From assembly GCA_019454605.1 (NCBI GenBank), contig JACFNZ010000006.1:1-58322 (forward strand): DNA of 58,322 nucleotides. The letters run 5' to 3'. Shown here piece by piece: positions 1-11,557 of the stretch (its first letter is position 1; each line of letters starts with the position of its first letter). This DNA is from Candidatus Altimarinota bacterium (lineage in GTDB: Bacteria > Patescibacteriota > Gracilibacteria > BD1-5 > UBA6164). Under the pieces are notes generated by a model. That model worked only from the letters and a program-made list of their open reading frames with translations, was not told where the DNA came from and ran no database searches. The translations under genes and the position numbers were made by a program.

Positions 1-1
1 T

Positions 2-712
2 TATTATTGACTTATGTATGTAATTGGATTTGTATCTTGATATTATTATATTTTGAAAAAAAATATAATATCAAAAGAAAAACTTGATGATTTATTTTTT
101 TTAGTTGCTCTTTGAGTAATATTATGAGGTAGAGTTTGATATATATTATTTTATGATTTTTCTTATTATTTATCAAATCCTATTGCTATTTTTGAAGTTT
201 GGAAGTGATGAATGAGTTTTCATTGATGATTTTTATGAGTAGTTTTAGCTGTAATATATTTTAGTAAAAAAAATAAATTAAATTTCTTTAAAATTATTGA
301 TGAAATAGCTGTAATAGTTCCTATTTGAATATGAGCTTGAAGAATATGAAATTATTTAAATAAAGAATTACTTTGATTTTCAAATTATAATTGATTTTTA
401 GCAGTTGAAAAAAATTGACTATCTTACTTCCCTTCTCCTTTAGTTGAAGCATTTTTAGAATGAATTATTTTATTTATAATTTTATATTTTATAAATAAAA
501 ATAAAAAGTTTTTTTGAAAAACAAGTGCTTATTTTTTAATATTTTATGCTATTTTTAGAATATTTGTAGAGGTATTTTTTAGAACTCCTGATGCTCAAAT
601 ATGATATATATTTTGATTTTTAACTATGGGGATTATCTTAAGTATACCAATGTTTTTACTTTGAATTATTATATTAATAAAAAATTATAAAAATGAAGTT
701 ATCAATAAGTAA
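2..712 (+). CDS. lgt: Prolipoprotein diacylglyceryl transferase (5' end outside window)
   Basis: Transfers diacylglycerol from phosphatidylglycerol to the lipobox cysteine of prolipoproteins at the inner membrane. 236 codons are visible; roughly the first 30-40 residues of a usual 260-280 aa Lgt lie upstream of the window. The family signature LGGRVGYILFYDF and the downstream FHGGFLG segment are clear, followed by several hydrophobic helices. Most Gly positions of the signature are TGA codons, which supports code 25. The stop overlaps the start of the rhomboid gene by 20 bases, so the two are probably translated from one message. Confidence 0.9.
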
Positions 713-1241
713 TGCTTTAATATTTTTATCTACATTAATCACTATTTTGTCATATTTTAATAATGATTTACTTAGTTTTTGATTAAATCATTTTTTTTTA
801 GAATCTGGGAATTATAAAGTTGTTATATTACAATTTATATTATATAGTTTTTTGCATTGATGAATTTTTCATTTATTATTTAATAGTTTATTTTTATATA
901 TTTTTTGAAATCAAGTTGAATATATTATTTGAAAAAGATATTATTTAATATTTTTTATTTTTATTACAATATTTAACTGAATTTCTTTAATTTTTTTAAC
1001 AAAAATTTGAACAAATACTATTTGAATTAGTTGATTTGGACTTGCTATACTTTCTTTTTTAACTATTTATTTATATGAAAAAAAAGATGCAGAATATAAG
1101 TGATGAATAACTTGAATTGTTTTAAATATTTTAGTATGATTTTCTGCAAAAATAAGTCTTATATGACATTTATTTTGAGCTATATGATGAGGAATTTTTT
1201 ATTTTATTTATAAATTTTTAAAATCAAAATCACATTTGTAA
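693..1241 (+). CDS. Rhomboid-family intramembrane serine protease
   Basis: 182-aa integral membrane protein. Helix 2 carries the His/Asn cluster HGGIFHLLFNSLFLYIFGN, a later helix has the catalytic-serine motif GISGFG (GxSG), and the last helix has IGHLFGAIGGG with the presumed catalytic His. Six hydrophobic segments fit a minimal rhomboid core without extra domains. The family cleaves substrates within or near membrane segments; no substrate can be named. The ATG at 693 lies inside lgt in another frame. The 3' end overlaps by 24 bases the end of the convergent exonuclease gene. Confidence 0.85.
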
Positions 1242-2468
1242 TTTATCTTCTAAAAAAATATTTTCCTCATTTTTATTTAAGAAATTTTGTATAATTTCTA
1301 AATCATATTTTAAGTTGTGTCATATTATTTTAATATCTAGTAAAAATAAATTAGTAAAAAAATCTTTTAATCATTTATTTGAAACTTTATCTCAAATATG
1401 TCAAAAATTAATATAATATATATTTTTTTCATCTAAAAAAATTGAAACTCAAACTAAATTTGCTTGCATAACTTGAAGTGATGTTGTTTCTGTATCTAAA
1501 ACAATTTCTTTAAATAACTTTATTTTATCAAACAATTTCTCTAAATCTAAATCATTTGTAATTAAATTTACATTTAAATTTAACTCATCCCAAGTTTTAA
1601 GTTTCTTTTCTTCTTTATATAAAGAGTAAAATTCATATTTTGTAAAAAACTCTTTTGAATTATCATTTAATAAATTATTTTTAGAAAATTTATAATCTTC
1701 TAAAAAAAAGTTTTTTAAATTTACATTTTTATCTATTGTTGCTAATTTTTTTGATAAAAAAGCTATTTCTTTATTTTCTTTTAAAATATCTAAATTTTTT
1801 TTAGTGATTATAAAATCTCTGTCATCTATGTGATTATAAATCTCTTCTAAACTTCAATAAGTATTAATTAAAGATATTGCTTTTCTAGGTCAAAATCATG
1901 GTATTCAAGGAATATTGTCTGACATATCTCAAACTATTGAAAGATAATCGATTATATATTTTGATGGGATTTCAAATTTTTTTTGGGCTTCAATATCATC
2001 ATATATTTTTTGTTTTTGAGTATCATAGATTTTAACATTTTTAGTTGTTAAACTAAATAAATCTTTATCTCAAGAAAGTATAAAAACTTCAAAATCATTA
2101 TTTTGTCATAACAAAGTAGCTAAAGTTCAGATTATATCATCAGCTTCAAATCAAGGTTTTTCTATTGATTTAATATTTAAAGAGAGTAAAAGTTTATCGA
2201 TTAAAGACATTTGTGATTTTAAATTATCAGGCATTTTATCACGAGTTGCTTTATAATCTTTATATATTTGGTGACGGAAATTTTCTCATTTAGCATCTTT
2301 TACAAAAATTATATAATCTGGATTTTCCTTAACAAATTGATTTAAAAATAACTTTGCTATACCAAAAACAGCATTAACAACCTCTCAAGAAGTTGTAGAA
2401 AATTCAGGCAATGCAAAAAACATACGATAAATAAATGAACTTCAATCTATTAAATAAATTTTTTTCAT
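1218..2468 (-). CDS. PolA-like 5'-3' exonuclease with partial 3'-5' exonuclease domain, no polymerase domain
   Basis: 416 aa. The N-terminal half is a complete 5'-nuclease: YLIDGSSFIYRMFFALP at the start, then a FEADDII segment, LSGDKDLFSL, the DYLSIVGDMSDNIPGIPG stretch, and the helix-hairpin-helix GFGPRKA. A Klenow-type DEDD exonuclease begins afterwards, with Exo I (VLDTETTSL) and Exo II (HNLKYDLEII). The frame then stops, before Exo III and the whole polymerase domain. A full PolA is about 850-930 aa. Downstream DNA is the rhomboid gene on the other strand, so no missing half lies next to it. It may supply primer removal and flap processing. Whether this is a stable short form or a decayed gene is open. 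Confidence 0.85.
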
Positions 2469-2538
2469 AGATATTTGTATTTTTTTAAAATTTAAATATA
2501 TTTTTATTATATTAATAATTAACAATTTACAAAATATT

Positions 2539-3120
2539 ATGAATATATTTGCAAAAGTGATTTATACAACAAATAATGATATAGAAAAAAAATTAGTAGA
2601 GTTTTTTAATTTAACAAAAGTAAAAACTGGTGAAGTAAATATTTATTCAAAACTAGAAAATGATTTTAATATAGTTTTAATAAATGAAGAAAATATAAAA
2701 AAATGATTTGATTATTTATTAAAAAATTATGAAATAATAAATTTTATTTGAGTTTGATTTTCGCTACCACTTGATACTTTAGAGTTAAATTTTTGAGATA
2801 TAATAATTCCAAATACTTTTATAAATCAAAAAAATGAAGTTGTTTTTTTAGAAAGTATAACAACTTCAAATTATGATTTAAATAGTTTTTGACTTATATT
2901 AAATTGAATTTGTATCTCAATAGAAACTGAATTTAAAAATGAAAGTGATTTTGAAAAACTAAAAGATTTTCAAGCTCAAATATATGACAAAGAAAGCTTT
3001 GAAATAGCCAAAACACTAAAAGAAAATAATTTAGATAAAAGTTCTTTAATAATAAAAATAGTTTGAAAAGATTTATCTTTTATAGATAATGTCAAAATTA
3101 TTTTAGATTTAATGATTTAA
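2539..3120 (+). CDS. Divergent nucleosidase/phosphorylase-superfamily protein (MTA/SAH nucleosidase-like)
   Basis: 193 aa. The stretch FIGVGFSLPLDTLELNFGDI resembles the 'TGVAG...LKVGDIV' core of 5'-methylthioadenosine/S-adenosylhomocysteine nucleosidases. The later IYDKESFEIAKTLKENN segment occupies the place of the family's 'DMEsaAiAq' helix. The protein is shorter than typical MTAN (about 230 aa), and several catalytic positions are not obvious, so activity is uncertain. It is divergent from the exonuclease gene and convergent with the next hypothetical gene, whose stop it overlaps by a few bases. Confidence 0.55.
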
Positions 3121-3611
3121 GTTTTTATAATATTTTTAACTAAATTTCTATTATCATAAGGAAATTTATAATTTTCTAAATACCTAATTATTGCGTAATA
3201 CATAGACCAAGAATTATTTTCTTTATATAAAAAGCTATTCCCCTCACTAGTTAGTGGATTAAACTCTTTTAATATACTTGATAAATAGTTATTTTCAGGA
3301 ACTATTGGAGTAATTCAATTTTTTAAATATTGTTGTAGTGAGCTTTCTTTATTATCTGTTACTACAAAATCAAATCAAGATAAAAAATCTTTTGAAATTT
3401 CATTAGTTTTTATGATATTTATTTTTTTACCCATTTCAGATTTTGTTTTTATAACGAAATCACATGATAATTGTTCAAGTCAATCAAGTAAAAAATCAAT
3501 ATTTTCTTCATTTTCAACTATAATCAATCCTGTTGGTTTATTTTTTAATTTAAAAAAATCTTTTAATATTTTTGAATTATTTTTTTTCTCTAGAAATATA
3601 TTTTCAGTCAT
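3117..3611 (-). CDS. Hypothetical protein, 164 aa
   Basis: No family recognised. The predicted protein is soluble, without signal peptide or membrane segment. It begins MTENIFLEKKNNSKILKDFF and has alternating beta/alpha character (GLIIVENEENIDFLLDGL, FDFVVTDNKE, GITPIVPENN), loosely like a Rossmann or glycosyltransferase half-domain. The C-terminus ends FPYDNRNLVKNIIKT. Three TGA codons read as Gly. It lies head to tail downstream of recG on the same strand, about 74 bases away. Confidence 0.7.
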
Positions 3612-3685
3612 ATAATTTTTTTAAAATCTAATATAAATGTATTTTATCACATTATTTTCTAAAAATAAAATATTATGGTTTGACT

Positions 3686-5686
3686 TTACTTATTTTTAAC
3701 TTTTAATAACTCTTCAATATCTTCTCTTATTTGTCCTACAAGTTCTAAATCTTTAATATCTGCTATTTTAAATTCAGGGATTCCTGATTGTCTTACTCAA
3801 TAAACTTCTCCCGGTCATCTTAATTCTAAATCAATTTCGGATAATTCAAATCAATTGTTTGTTTTTTCCATTGCTTTTAATCTATCTGTTTTTTGTCAAG
3901 AAGTTGGAAATAAATAACAATAACTTTGATACTTTCCTCTTCAAACTCTTCATCTAAATTGGTGTAGTTGAGACAATCAAAACCTCTCTGCTCACTCAAT
4001 ACACATAATAGTTGCATTTGGAATATTTACTCAAACTTCAACTACAGAAGTAGATGAAAGTATCTGAATTTCATTATTTTTAAATTGTTTCATGATTTCT
4101 TCTTTTTCTTTTGCTTTCATCTTTCAATGCAAAAGTCAAACTTTAAAATCTCTAAAAATTTCTTTTAAATTTTCAAAAGTATTTACAGCATTTGCTAAAT
4201 CTATTTTTTCTGATTCTTCAACTAAAGGAGAAATCCAAAAAACTTGTCTTCAAGATGTGATTTGATTTTCTATAAATAATTCTATTTGGTGTCTATGGTT
4301 ATTGTTTACAATTTTTGTTATAATTTCTTTTCTTCAAGATGGCATTTGAGAAATAATTGACAAATCTTGGTCTCAATACAAAGTAATTGCAAGAGTTCTA
4401 GGAATAGGAGTTGCAGTCATATTTAAAACATGAGGAAAAACTCAAAATGAATTATTTTTTTCTAAAATATTTCTTTGAGAAACTCAAAATCTATGTTGTT
4501 CATCAATAATTACAAGTCATAATTTTTTAAAAATCACATCTTCTTGTAAAATAGCATGTGTTCAAATAATTATATCAAAATCTTGATTTCTTATTTTTTC
4601 TTTTATTTCTTTTTTTTCTTTAGCTTTAGTTGATCAAACAAGAAGTGTTGTTTTTAATCAAAAACTTTCAAAAAAATCTTTTAATCATTCAAAATGTTGT
4701 CTTGCTAAAATCTCTGTTGGCGCTAAAATAGAAGCTTGAATTTTGCCTTGTCCCTTTGATTCTAAAATACTATGAATTATTGAAATTCAAGCTACAATAG
4801 TTTTTCAACTTCAAACATCTCATTGTAAAAGCCTTTGCATTGAGTGTGTTTTTTCTATATCTTTTAATATTTGAAATAATGAAATTTTTTGATGATCTGT
4901 TAATTTGAAAGGAATTTTTTGTAAAATATCTTTTATTAAATCAGGATTTAAAGGAATAGGTACTGATTTTCACTCACTATTTTCTTGTCTATTTAATTTA
5001 TTTAAAATTGATTTATAGTTTATTTCAAATAATTCTTCATAAGCAAGTCTATTTTGAGCTATTTCAAAATCATTTTTTGAAGATGGAAAATGAAGCAATT
5101 CTATTGCTTTTGATTTTGGGATAAAATTATATTTTTTTATAATTTTTTCTGGAAGTGTTTCATCAATACATTTTGTATAATTTTTTAAAAATTCCATTTT
5201 TGATGAAATCCAACTTCAAGGAATATAATTAAAATCACTATAAATAGGTATAACTTCTCAATTTACTTTTGATAAATTGGTTTCTATTTCAGGAGAGATA
5301 AAAGAAAGTTTTCAAAAATCATATTTTACTTTACCACTTACTATTACTTTTTTTTGAATTAATTTTTTAAAATTTTTTGATAAATAATCTCTATTAAACC
5401 AAACTCATTCACTTAAAAATCAATTTTTATCCTCAAATACTACTTTTGTAAGGAGTTTTTTATTTGAAGTTTTTGTATTTTCAACAGAAATTATTTTTAC
5501 TAAAATAGTATTTTTTTCTTTTATATTAATATATGAAAAACTATCTAAAACAATAGATCTATCTTCTAAATTTTTTGGAAAAAAAAATAACATATCTTTA
5601 ATGGTTTCAATTCATCATTTTTTTAAAGATTTTATATAATTATCTGTAGTATGTAGTATTTCTTTTGTTAAAATAGTTTCAAGCAT
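3686..5686 (-). CDS. recG: ATP-dependent DNA helicase RecG
   Basis: 666 aa, close to the family's usual 680-700. An N-terminal wedge/OB region is followed by the helicase core with Walker A in LQGDVGSGKTIVA and a DEQH box in VIIDEQHRFG. RecG reverses stalled replication forks and processes branched recombination intermediates. The start ATG at 5686 gives MLETILTKEILHTTDNY. The gene heads away from uppS on the same strand with about 60 bases between. All conserved glycines of the Walker A loop except one are TGA. Confidence 0.95.
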
Positions 5687-5749
5687 TTAGATAAATAAAA
5701 AAATATTATACTTTTAATATAATATTTTTTTATTTAAATTCAATTTTAA

Positions 5750-6421
5750 TTATTTTCAGAATCTTCTATCACTTTTACTATAGCTATTTAATGCATTATT
5801 AAGCTCTTTTTCATCAAATTCTGGCCAAAATTTACTTGAAAAATAATACTCACTATAAGCACTATCATATAAAGTAAATCATGAATGCCTAAAATCTCAT
5901 CCTGTTCTAATAATTAAATCTATAGGTGATAAAAAATAAGTATCTAAATATTTTCTAAACTTCTTTTCATCTAAACTATTTGGGTCAATATTTTGACTAA
6001 TAATTTTTTTTGTAGCTCTAACTATTTCATCTTGTCATGAGTATACTAAAGCTATTGTTATAATTTTTTCTTGAAAAATGCTTGTTTCATCTTTCATTTT
6101 TTGTAAAATTTTTCTTGTTTTTTCTGGTAATTTACTTATATCTCAAATAGTTTCAAATTTTGCTTGGTGTTTTTTAAACATAGGCAAAAAGTCAACAAAT
6201 TTATCTATAAGTTTTATAATTCAGTTAATTTCATCTATATCTCTTTTTTCTAAGTTTTCTTTAGATAAGGCCCACAAAGTAATTTGTTTAACTCACTTTA
6301 TAAAAGACAAATTTACAATATTTTCAGCATTTTTAAATCAAGCATTATGTCAATAAAAACTTGATTTTCACATATTTTTTGCCCATCTACGATTTCAGTC
6401 CATTATTATTCAAATATGCAT
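5750..6421 (-). CDS. uppS: Isoprenyl (undecaprenyl) diphosphate synthase
   Basis: 223 aa cis-prenyltransferase that makes the C55 lipid carrier for peptidoglycan and glycan export. The N-terminus MHIGIIMDGNRRWAK holds the catalytic Asp and diphosphate-binding loop. The C-terminal part has DLIIRTGGDFRHSGFTLYDS and the YSEYYFSSKFWPEF stretch typical of the family. It is transcribed from right to left downstream of secF with a 28-base gap, so the pair may be co-transcribed. Confidence 0.93.
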
Positions 6422-6449
6422 TTTAAAAAATTAAAAATAAATTATAAAA

Positions 6450-7460
6450 TTATACAACTATTTTATCTTCAGCTGTTAATTTTACTTTTTTCTCTATTTT
6501 TAATTCTTTATTTTTATTGAATTCATAAAGTAAAGCTCAAGCTATTGTTAAAGAAGAGAAAATTCAAAATAAAACTCATATCATCATAACAAGCATAAAT
6601 CATTTTAATGTTTCAGGTCAAGCAAAAAATATAGTTATTAACACAAAAATAACTGTTAAGCTTGTATAAATACTTCTTTTTATTGATTCATTTATTGATA
6701 TATTGATTATTTCATATAATTTTTTTGTTTTTAATAATTTTTTAATATTTTCTCTCACTCTATCAAAAACTACAATTGTATTATTTATAGAATATCATAA
6801 AATAGTTAAAAGTGCTGTTATAAAAAAAGTATCCACTTTAAACTCTAAGAAAAATTTTCCAAAAAATACATAAATTCAAGATGCTACAATTACATCAATA
6901 AATTGAGTAATTAATACAATTATAGCAAATGATAAAGCAGGAATTCAAGCAGTAACTCCAAAAAATGCATATCAAACATAAATTGTTATTCAAACAAGAG
7001 AAATTGCAAGAGTTAAAATAGCTGTTTTTTTAATATATTCTCAAAAAGATTGCCCGATATTTGTATATTTATGAAGATTAAAAGAAGGATTATCTTCTAA
7101 TAATAAATTAGAAACTAAGTCTTTAAAATTATTTTTTATTTTATCTCATTTTATTTCATCTGTTATGTGATTATATCAAACTTCAACTACTATTTTTTGT
7201 TCTCAAGTAACTTGATAAACTGAAATTGAATTTAAAATATTATCGTTTATTTTATTAAATTCATCTTTTTTATCTTCAAGTTTCTTTATAATATTTTCTA
7301 AATTTATATTTCAATTATTATAAGAGTATTCGCTTTGAGTTCATCATGTCATATCTATTCAATAGTTTTTTGATGAAAAAATTAAAAAATATAAAGAAAA
7401 AATAATAAAAATAGATAAAATAATAAAATTTATTTTTCTGTGTTTTAAAATATCTAACAT
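6450..7460 (-). CDS. secF: Protein translocase subunit SecF
   Basis: 336 aa RND-like membrane protein: one N-terminal transmembrane helix, a periplasmic domain of about 100 residues, then five helices. The diagnostic helix reads TILGYSINNTIVVFDRVREN. SecF partners SecD in proton-driven late steps of Sec export. No secD is adjacent on either side, so SecD must be encoded elsewhere. The start ATG at 7460 gives MLDILKHRKINFIILSIF, the normal short cytoplasmic tail and first helix. Confidence 0.93.
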
Positions 7461-7557
7461 ATTTGGAAAAAATAATTAATAAAAAATTTAATAAAAAATT
7501 TGATTTTATTATAGATTAAATACAATAAAGTCAATTTTTATTTATAAGTTTTTTATA

Positions 7558-8364
7558 GTGTTAAAGAGTTTTTTAAAAATATTTTTTAAAATATTAAATA
7601 TAATTTTTATTGTTTTAAGCTTTATACTAGCTTTTATTGCAATTTTTAAAAAAGAATGGTTTGAGTTATTTATAGAGTTTATGAGATGAATTATAAGTTC
7701 TTTAGGGTATTATAATTATGTAATAATTTTTTTCAGTTGACTTATTGAGGCTTTTCCTGTTTTATGAATTTTAATGCCTGGGCAAAATATACTTTTAATA
7801 GTTTCTTGATTTTTTATACTTTGAACAACTAGTGAAGTTGTTGTAAATACACCAATTAGTGAAATAAATTTTTTAATATTTTTTTTAGTTGTATTTATTT
7901 CTTGAATTTGATCAGTTTTTTGAAATTATATTTGATATATTTTATGAAAAATATATTGAGATACATTTTTTGAAAAATATTGAATTTGGTTTGGTATATG
8001 AAAGACTGAAGTAAGTTATTTAGAGAAATGAATAGAAAAATGGTGAGCTTTATGAATAACTTTTTGAAAATTTCATCCATTAACAAGGTCATTTTTACCA
8101 TTTATTGCTGGACAAGCAAAAATGAAATCAAAAAAATTTATGTTATATAATACTATTTGATCTTTTTTATGGGCTTTTGTAATGGTTGTTTTATGAGTAA
8201 TTTTTATAAATTATTATAAAGTATTTTTAGATAATGTTTGAACTATTTCATTTGTTATAATATTTTCTATTTGAATTTATATATATTTTTTTAAGAAAAA
8301 AGAATTTTTGAAATATTTGGATGAAAAAAATAAAGAAATTGAAAATATAGCAAGTAAAAAATAA
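7558..8364 (+). CDS. DedA-family membrane protein
   Basis: 268 aa with five or six hydrophobic segments. The DedA/VTT core is visible: IEAFPVLGILMPGQNILL near the middle and a helix with a conserved Arg in KFHPLTRSFLPFIAGQAKM. DedA proteins act as flippases for polyprenyl phosphate or phospholipids, and a role beside the UppS pathway is plausible but inferred. No ATG lies upstream in frame near the conserved start; GTG at 7558 is chosen. The C-terminus is a Lys/Glu-rich cytoplasmic tail. Confidence 0.85.
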
Positions 8365-8369
8365 AAAAT

Positions 8370-8397
8370 TTGATTTTAAAATATTTTTTTATATACT
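8370..8397 (+). promoter_or_regulatory. Sigma70-type promoter of tRNA-Leu
   Basis: -35 TTGATT at 8370-8375 and -10 TATACT at 8392-8397 with a 16-bp AT-only spacer, ending 17 bases before the tRNA. Confidence 0.65.
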
Positions 8398-8414
8398 TTT
8401 TTTGCTTTATTTTT

Positions 8415-8501
8415 GCCCTGATGGTGGAATTGGTAGACACGTGGGACTCAAAATCCTATTCCGTCAATGGAGTGCGAGTTCGATTCTCGCTTGGGGCACC
8501 A
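8415..8501 (+). tRNA. tRNA-Leu(CAA)
   Basis: 87 nt with encoded CCA. The acceptor GCCCTGA pairs with TTGGGGC (with G-T pairs). The anticodon stem TGGGA/TCCTA encloses loop CTCAAAA, giving anticodon CAA for UUG codons. A long variable arm (about 8482 upstream) fits a class II tRNA. Its own promoter lies just upstream; the L,D-transpeptidase start is 15 bases downstream. Confidence 0.95.
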
Positions 8502-8516
8502 TAAATAATAATTAAC

Positions 8517-9470
8517 ATGAATTTAGACAGAAGAACTTTTTTAAAAACCGCTTTAATTTTATGATGAATTACTAAAACATCTTTAGTTTTTGCTTCAAAA
8601 ATGCCAAATGAAGAAGTAAAAGATGATGTTGAACAAATCATAACAAATGAAAATAAATTAAAATTTGAAAAATCAATATTAGCAGTTTGAGAAAATGAAG
8701 TTAATTTCTTTTTGACTTTTTTTAATTTAAAAACTAAGGAATCAAAAATTGATGACTTTGTAGAAACTGTTAATATACTACAAAAAGAGTTTTTTTCTAG
8801 TTGAAAAAGTATAGATTGAATTTTATGAAGTGATACATTAAAACAAATATATTTAAACTATTATTTAAAAAAATTAGAAAAATTAGACCAAAATCAATTA
8901 AAAAGATTAGAAATTTATCAAAAAATGCTTTGATATGAAAAAAAATCTGGTGCTTTATATAGATGATTGAATGTATTTAATTACATGACCTATTATTGAA
9001 AATGAAATAAAGAACCAAAAGAAAATACATTTATAAGTCAAGATTTAATTTGAAAAATACCAGAAAATATTGGTTCAAAAATAAATAAAATTTTAGTTTA
9101 TAAATTAAATAAAAAAACTATTTTAACTTTTTATATAGATTGAAATCTTTATTTATCAACTTATGTTTCTGCTTGAACTCTAAAAAATAAAACTCCAAAA
9201 CTAAATACTTTTTGACAAAAAAAACCTGATTTATACCATACTTCTAGCGAATATCCTAAGAGATGATGAAGAAAATGATGAGCAATTATGCCTTATGCTG
9301 TTCACATAGATTGACCTATTTGGCTTCATTGAAGTGATTGACAAGTAGATTGAATGCCTCATTCACATTGATGTATAAGAGTCCCTTTATTTTATATAGA
9401 TGAAATTTATACTCAGGTTTCAAAACTATGAATCAAAAATGTTTTAATTGATACTAAAAATATTTACTAA
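8517..9470 (+). CDS. L,D-transpeptidase (YkuD domain) with Tat-like signal
   Basis: 317 aa. The N-terminus MNLDRRTFLKTALILGG looks like a twin-arginine signal followed by a hydrophobic core, then an Ala-x-Ser exit. Residues ~95-130 (GKSIDGILGSDTLKQIYL) resemble a peptidoglycan-binding helical repeat. The C-terminal catalytic motif HGSDGQVDGMPHSHGCIRVP is a full HGS...SHGCIR signature with the nucleophilic Cys. The enzyme makes 3-3 crosslinks in peptidoglycan or anchors proteins to it. It starts 15 bases after tRNA-Leu, so it may be read from the tRNA promoter. Confidence 0.92.
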
Positions 9471-9473
9471 AAT

Positions 9474-9500
9474 TTGATTTTTTTAAAAAAATAATATAAT
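9474..9500 (+). promoter_or_regulatory. Promoter of ndk
   Basis: -35 TTGATT at 9474-9479 and -10 TATAAT at 9495-9500, 15-bp spacer, 33 bases before the ndk start. Confidence 0.6.
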
Positions 9501-9533
9501 TTCAATGCTTTTTTAATTTTTAAAATAAACAAA

Positions 9534-9980
9534 ATGGAAACTACATTAGTGTTATTAAAACCAGATACTGTTCAAAGAGGACTAATTGGTCAAATTATTT
9601 CAAGATTTGAAAATAAATGACTAAAAATAGTTTGATTAAAAATGATATCTTTATCTGAAGATATAGTAAATGAACACTATGATTTTTTAATGGATAAACC
9701 TTTTTTTCCAAAAATAAAATCATATATGACTTCATCTCCTGTTGTTGCCTTAGTACTAGCTTGAACAGATGTTGTAAAAACTGTAAGAAACTTAACTTGA
9801 GCTACAAATCCTTCAGATGCATTACCTGGATCAATTAGATGAGATTTTGCTCTTACTATAGATGCTAATATAATTCATGCTTCTGATTCAAGAGAAACAG
9901 CTGCAATTGAAGTAAAAAGATTTTTTAAAGAAGATGAAATAACTTCTTATGAAAAAATATCTGATAAAATAGTTGGATAA
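9534..9980 (+). CDS. ndk: Nucleoside diphosphate kinase
   Basis: 148 aa, normal family length. It transfers phosphate among (d)NTPs through a phosphohistidine. The N-terminus [32 protein letters not shown] and NIIHASDS with the catalytic His are all present, and the C-terminus ends at the usual position. It has its own promoter and ends in a strong hairpin, so it is probably monocistronic. Confidence 0.96.
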
Positions 9981-10010
9981 AAAAATAAATGCTTTAAAGC
10001 ATTTATTTTT
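9981..10010. terminator. Bidirectional terminator between ndk and the MATE gene
   Basis: A perfect inverted repeat of 15 bases per arm (left 9981-9995, right 9996-10010), A-rich on the left and T-rich on the right. It serves both convergent genes. Confidence 0.8.
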
Positions 10011-11417
10011 TTATCCTTTTGCTGGTTCTTCAATCATAATTCACTCTATAACATCTTTTTCTAATTTTTCATCTTTTGTCATATTTGATTTACTCCAATC
10101 TATTTTTAACATTATAATAAATACTATTATTGTCATAATAATTGACACAATAGGATCACTCCACCATACTCAACTTAGTTTTAAAAAAGTATAGTGTGAT
10201 AATAAATATGCTATTGGTAATTTTAAAATCCATTGAGATAATATTGTAGTTATCATAGGAATTTTAGTTTTTCAAATAGCTCTTAATACTCAAGTAAATG
10301 ACATTTGCACTCAAATAAGTCCAAAAAATAATGATGAGATTCTAATTATTTCACTTCATATTAAGACTACTTCATTATCATTGGGGATAAAAAATTTAAC
10401 AATATTTGGAGCAAAAATAAATGAAATTATTCAAAGTGATGTCATTAATCAAAAAGAAACGAGCGCACTTATAAAGTTTACTTTTTTAGCTTTTTTAATA
10501 TTTCAAGCTCAGATATTTTGTCAAACAAGTATAGAAGTTGCCATAGAAAGCCCCATTGCAAAAATTATAACTACTTGTAATACATTTCAAGCTGCTCAAA
10601 ATCAAGCAATAGCTTTTGTTCAAAATAAAGCAACAATTCAAGTAACAATTAAAATTCATAAACTTCTTGCTATCATTTCAATTGATGATGGGTATCATAA
10701 TAAAAATGATGTTTTTATTGCCTTTTTATCAGGAATAAAGTCTTTAAAAGATAATTTGATTCAATACTTTCAAGAAAAAAGAATTAAAAATCATATAATT
10801 GTAGCAATTGATTGGCTAATTAATGTAGTTATAGCTGATCAAATAACTCAAAATTTTAAAGTCCAAATTAAAAAAGGGTTTAATAAAAAATTAATTATAA
10901 GAGTAAATCAAACAATAAATATTGGTATATTTGGTCTTCATATTCATCTCATGATTGATTGAAACATAAAAAATGAAAATGAAAATATAAGTCAAATAAA
11001 GTTTATTCTAACAAAAGAAACTGTTTGTGAAAGTATATTTTCATCAACTCAAATAATTAAAACTATTTGTTTAGCAAAAATAAATCAAATTACTCATAAA
11101 AATATTGATGTAAATATTATCATAAGTAGTGTTTGTCGTGCTATATGATTAACTTTTTGCCACTTTTTTGCTCCAAAATATTGTGCTATCAAAATAGATC
11201 AAGCTATAGATAATCAACTTCATAATGAAATTGTTAAAAAAATAACCATTCAAGCAACAGTTACAGTTGCAACTGCATCAGCTCAAAGATGTCATATCCA
11301 GTAAGCATCTGTTAATTGATATGCTGTTTGAAGTAAATTTGATATTACAATAGGTAGTGACAAAATAAATAAAGCCTTTCAAATAGGCATATCAGTTAGT
11401 AAGTTCTTAGAATTCAT
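10011..11417 (-). CDS. MATE-family multidrug/toxin exporter
   Basis: 468 aa with twelve hydrophobic helices. The N-terminal half starts with PIGKALFILSLPIVISNL and LQTAYQLTDAYWIGHLGAD, the usual MATE opening. A second repeat begins near RSLGILIVTGIVALFGTKA. MATE transporters extrude cationic drugs or metabolites in exchange for Na+ or H+. The start ATG at 11417 gives MNSKNLLTDMP. A long open frame on the opposite strand (10381-10962) is only its antisense shadow. Confidence 0.9.
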
Positions 11418-11482
11418 ATAATTTAAAATAAAATAAACGATTTATTAAGTATAGTATTTTTTTTTAAAAAGCAATTTATTTT

Positions 11483-11510
11483 TTGACTTTTGTTAAAGCA
11501 TTTATATATT
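11483..11510 (+). promoter_or_regulatory. Promoter of the small secreted protein
   Basis: -35 TTGACT at 11483-11488, -10 TATATT at 11505-11510, 16-bp spacer. Confidence 0.5.
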
Positions 11511-11554
11511 AAATATCCTTTTATAAAATTAAAGGGATATTTAGAAAAGGAGGT
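11511..11554 (+). promoter_or_regulatory. Structured leader plus strong Shine-Dalgarno
   Basis: A hairpin in the leader (arms about 11511-11522 and 11530-11542, AAATATCC against GGGATATTT) is followed by AAGGAGGT at 11547-11554, three bases before the ATG. This is the only near-perfect Shine-Dalgarno seen before a gene in the window. Confidence 0.6.
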
Positions 11555-11557
11555 AAA

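Noticed and set aside
10381-10962. 193-codon open frame on the plus strand
   Set aside because: It is antisense to a complete MATE transporter with clear family sequence; it stays open because of codon bias.
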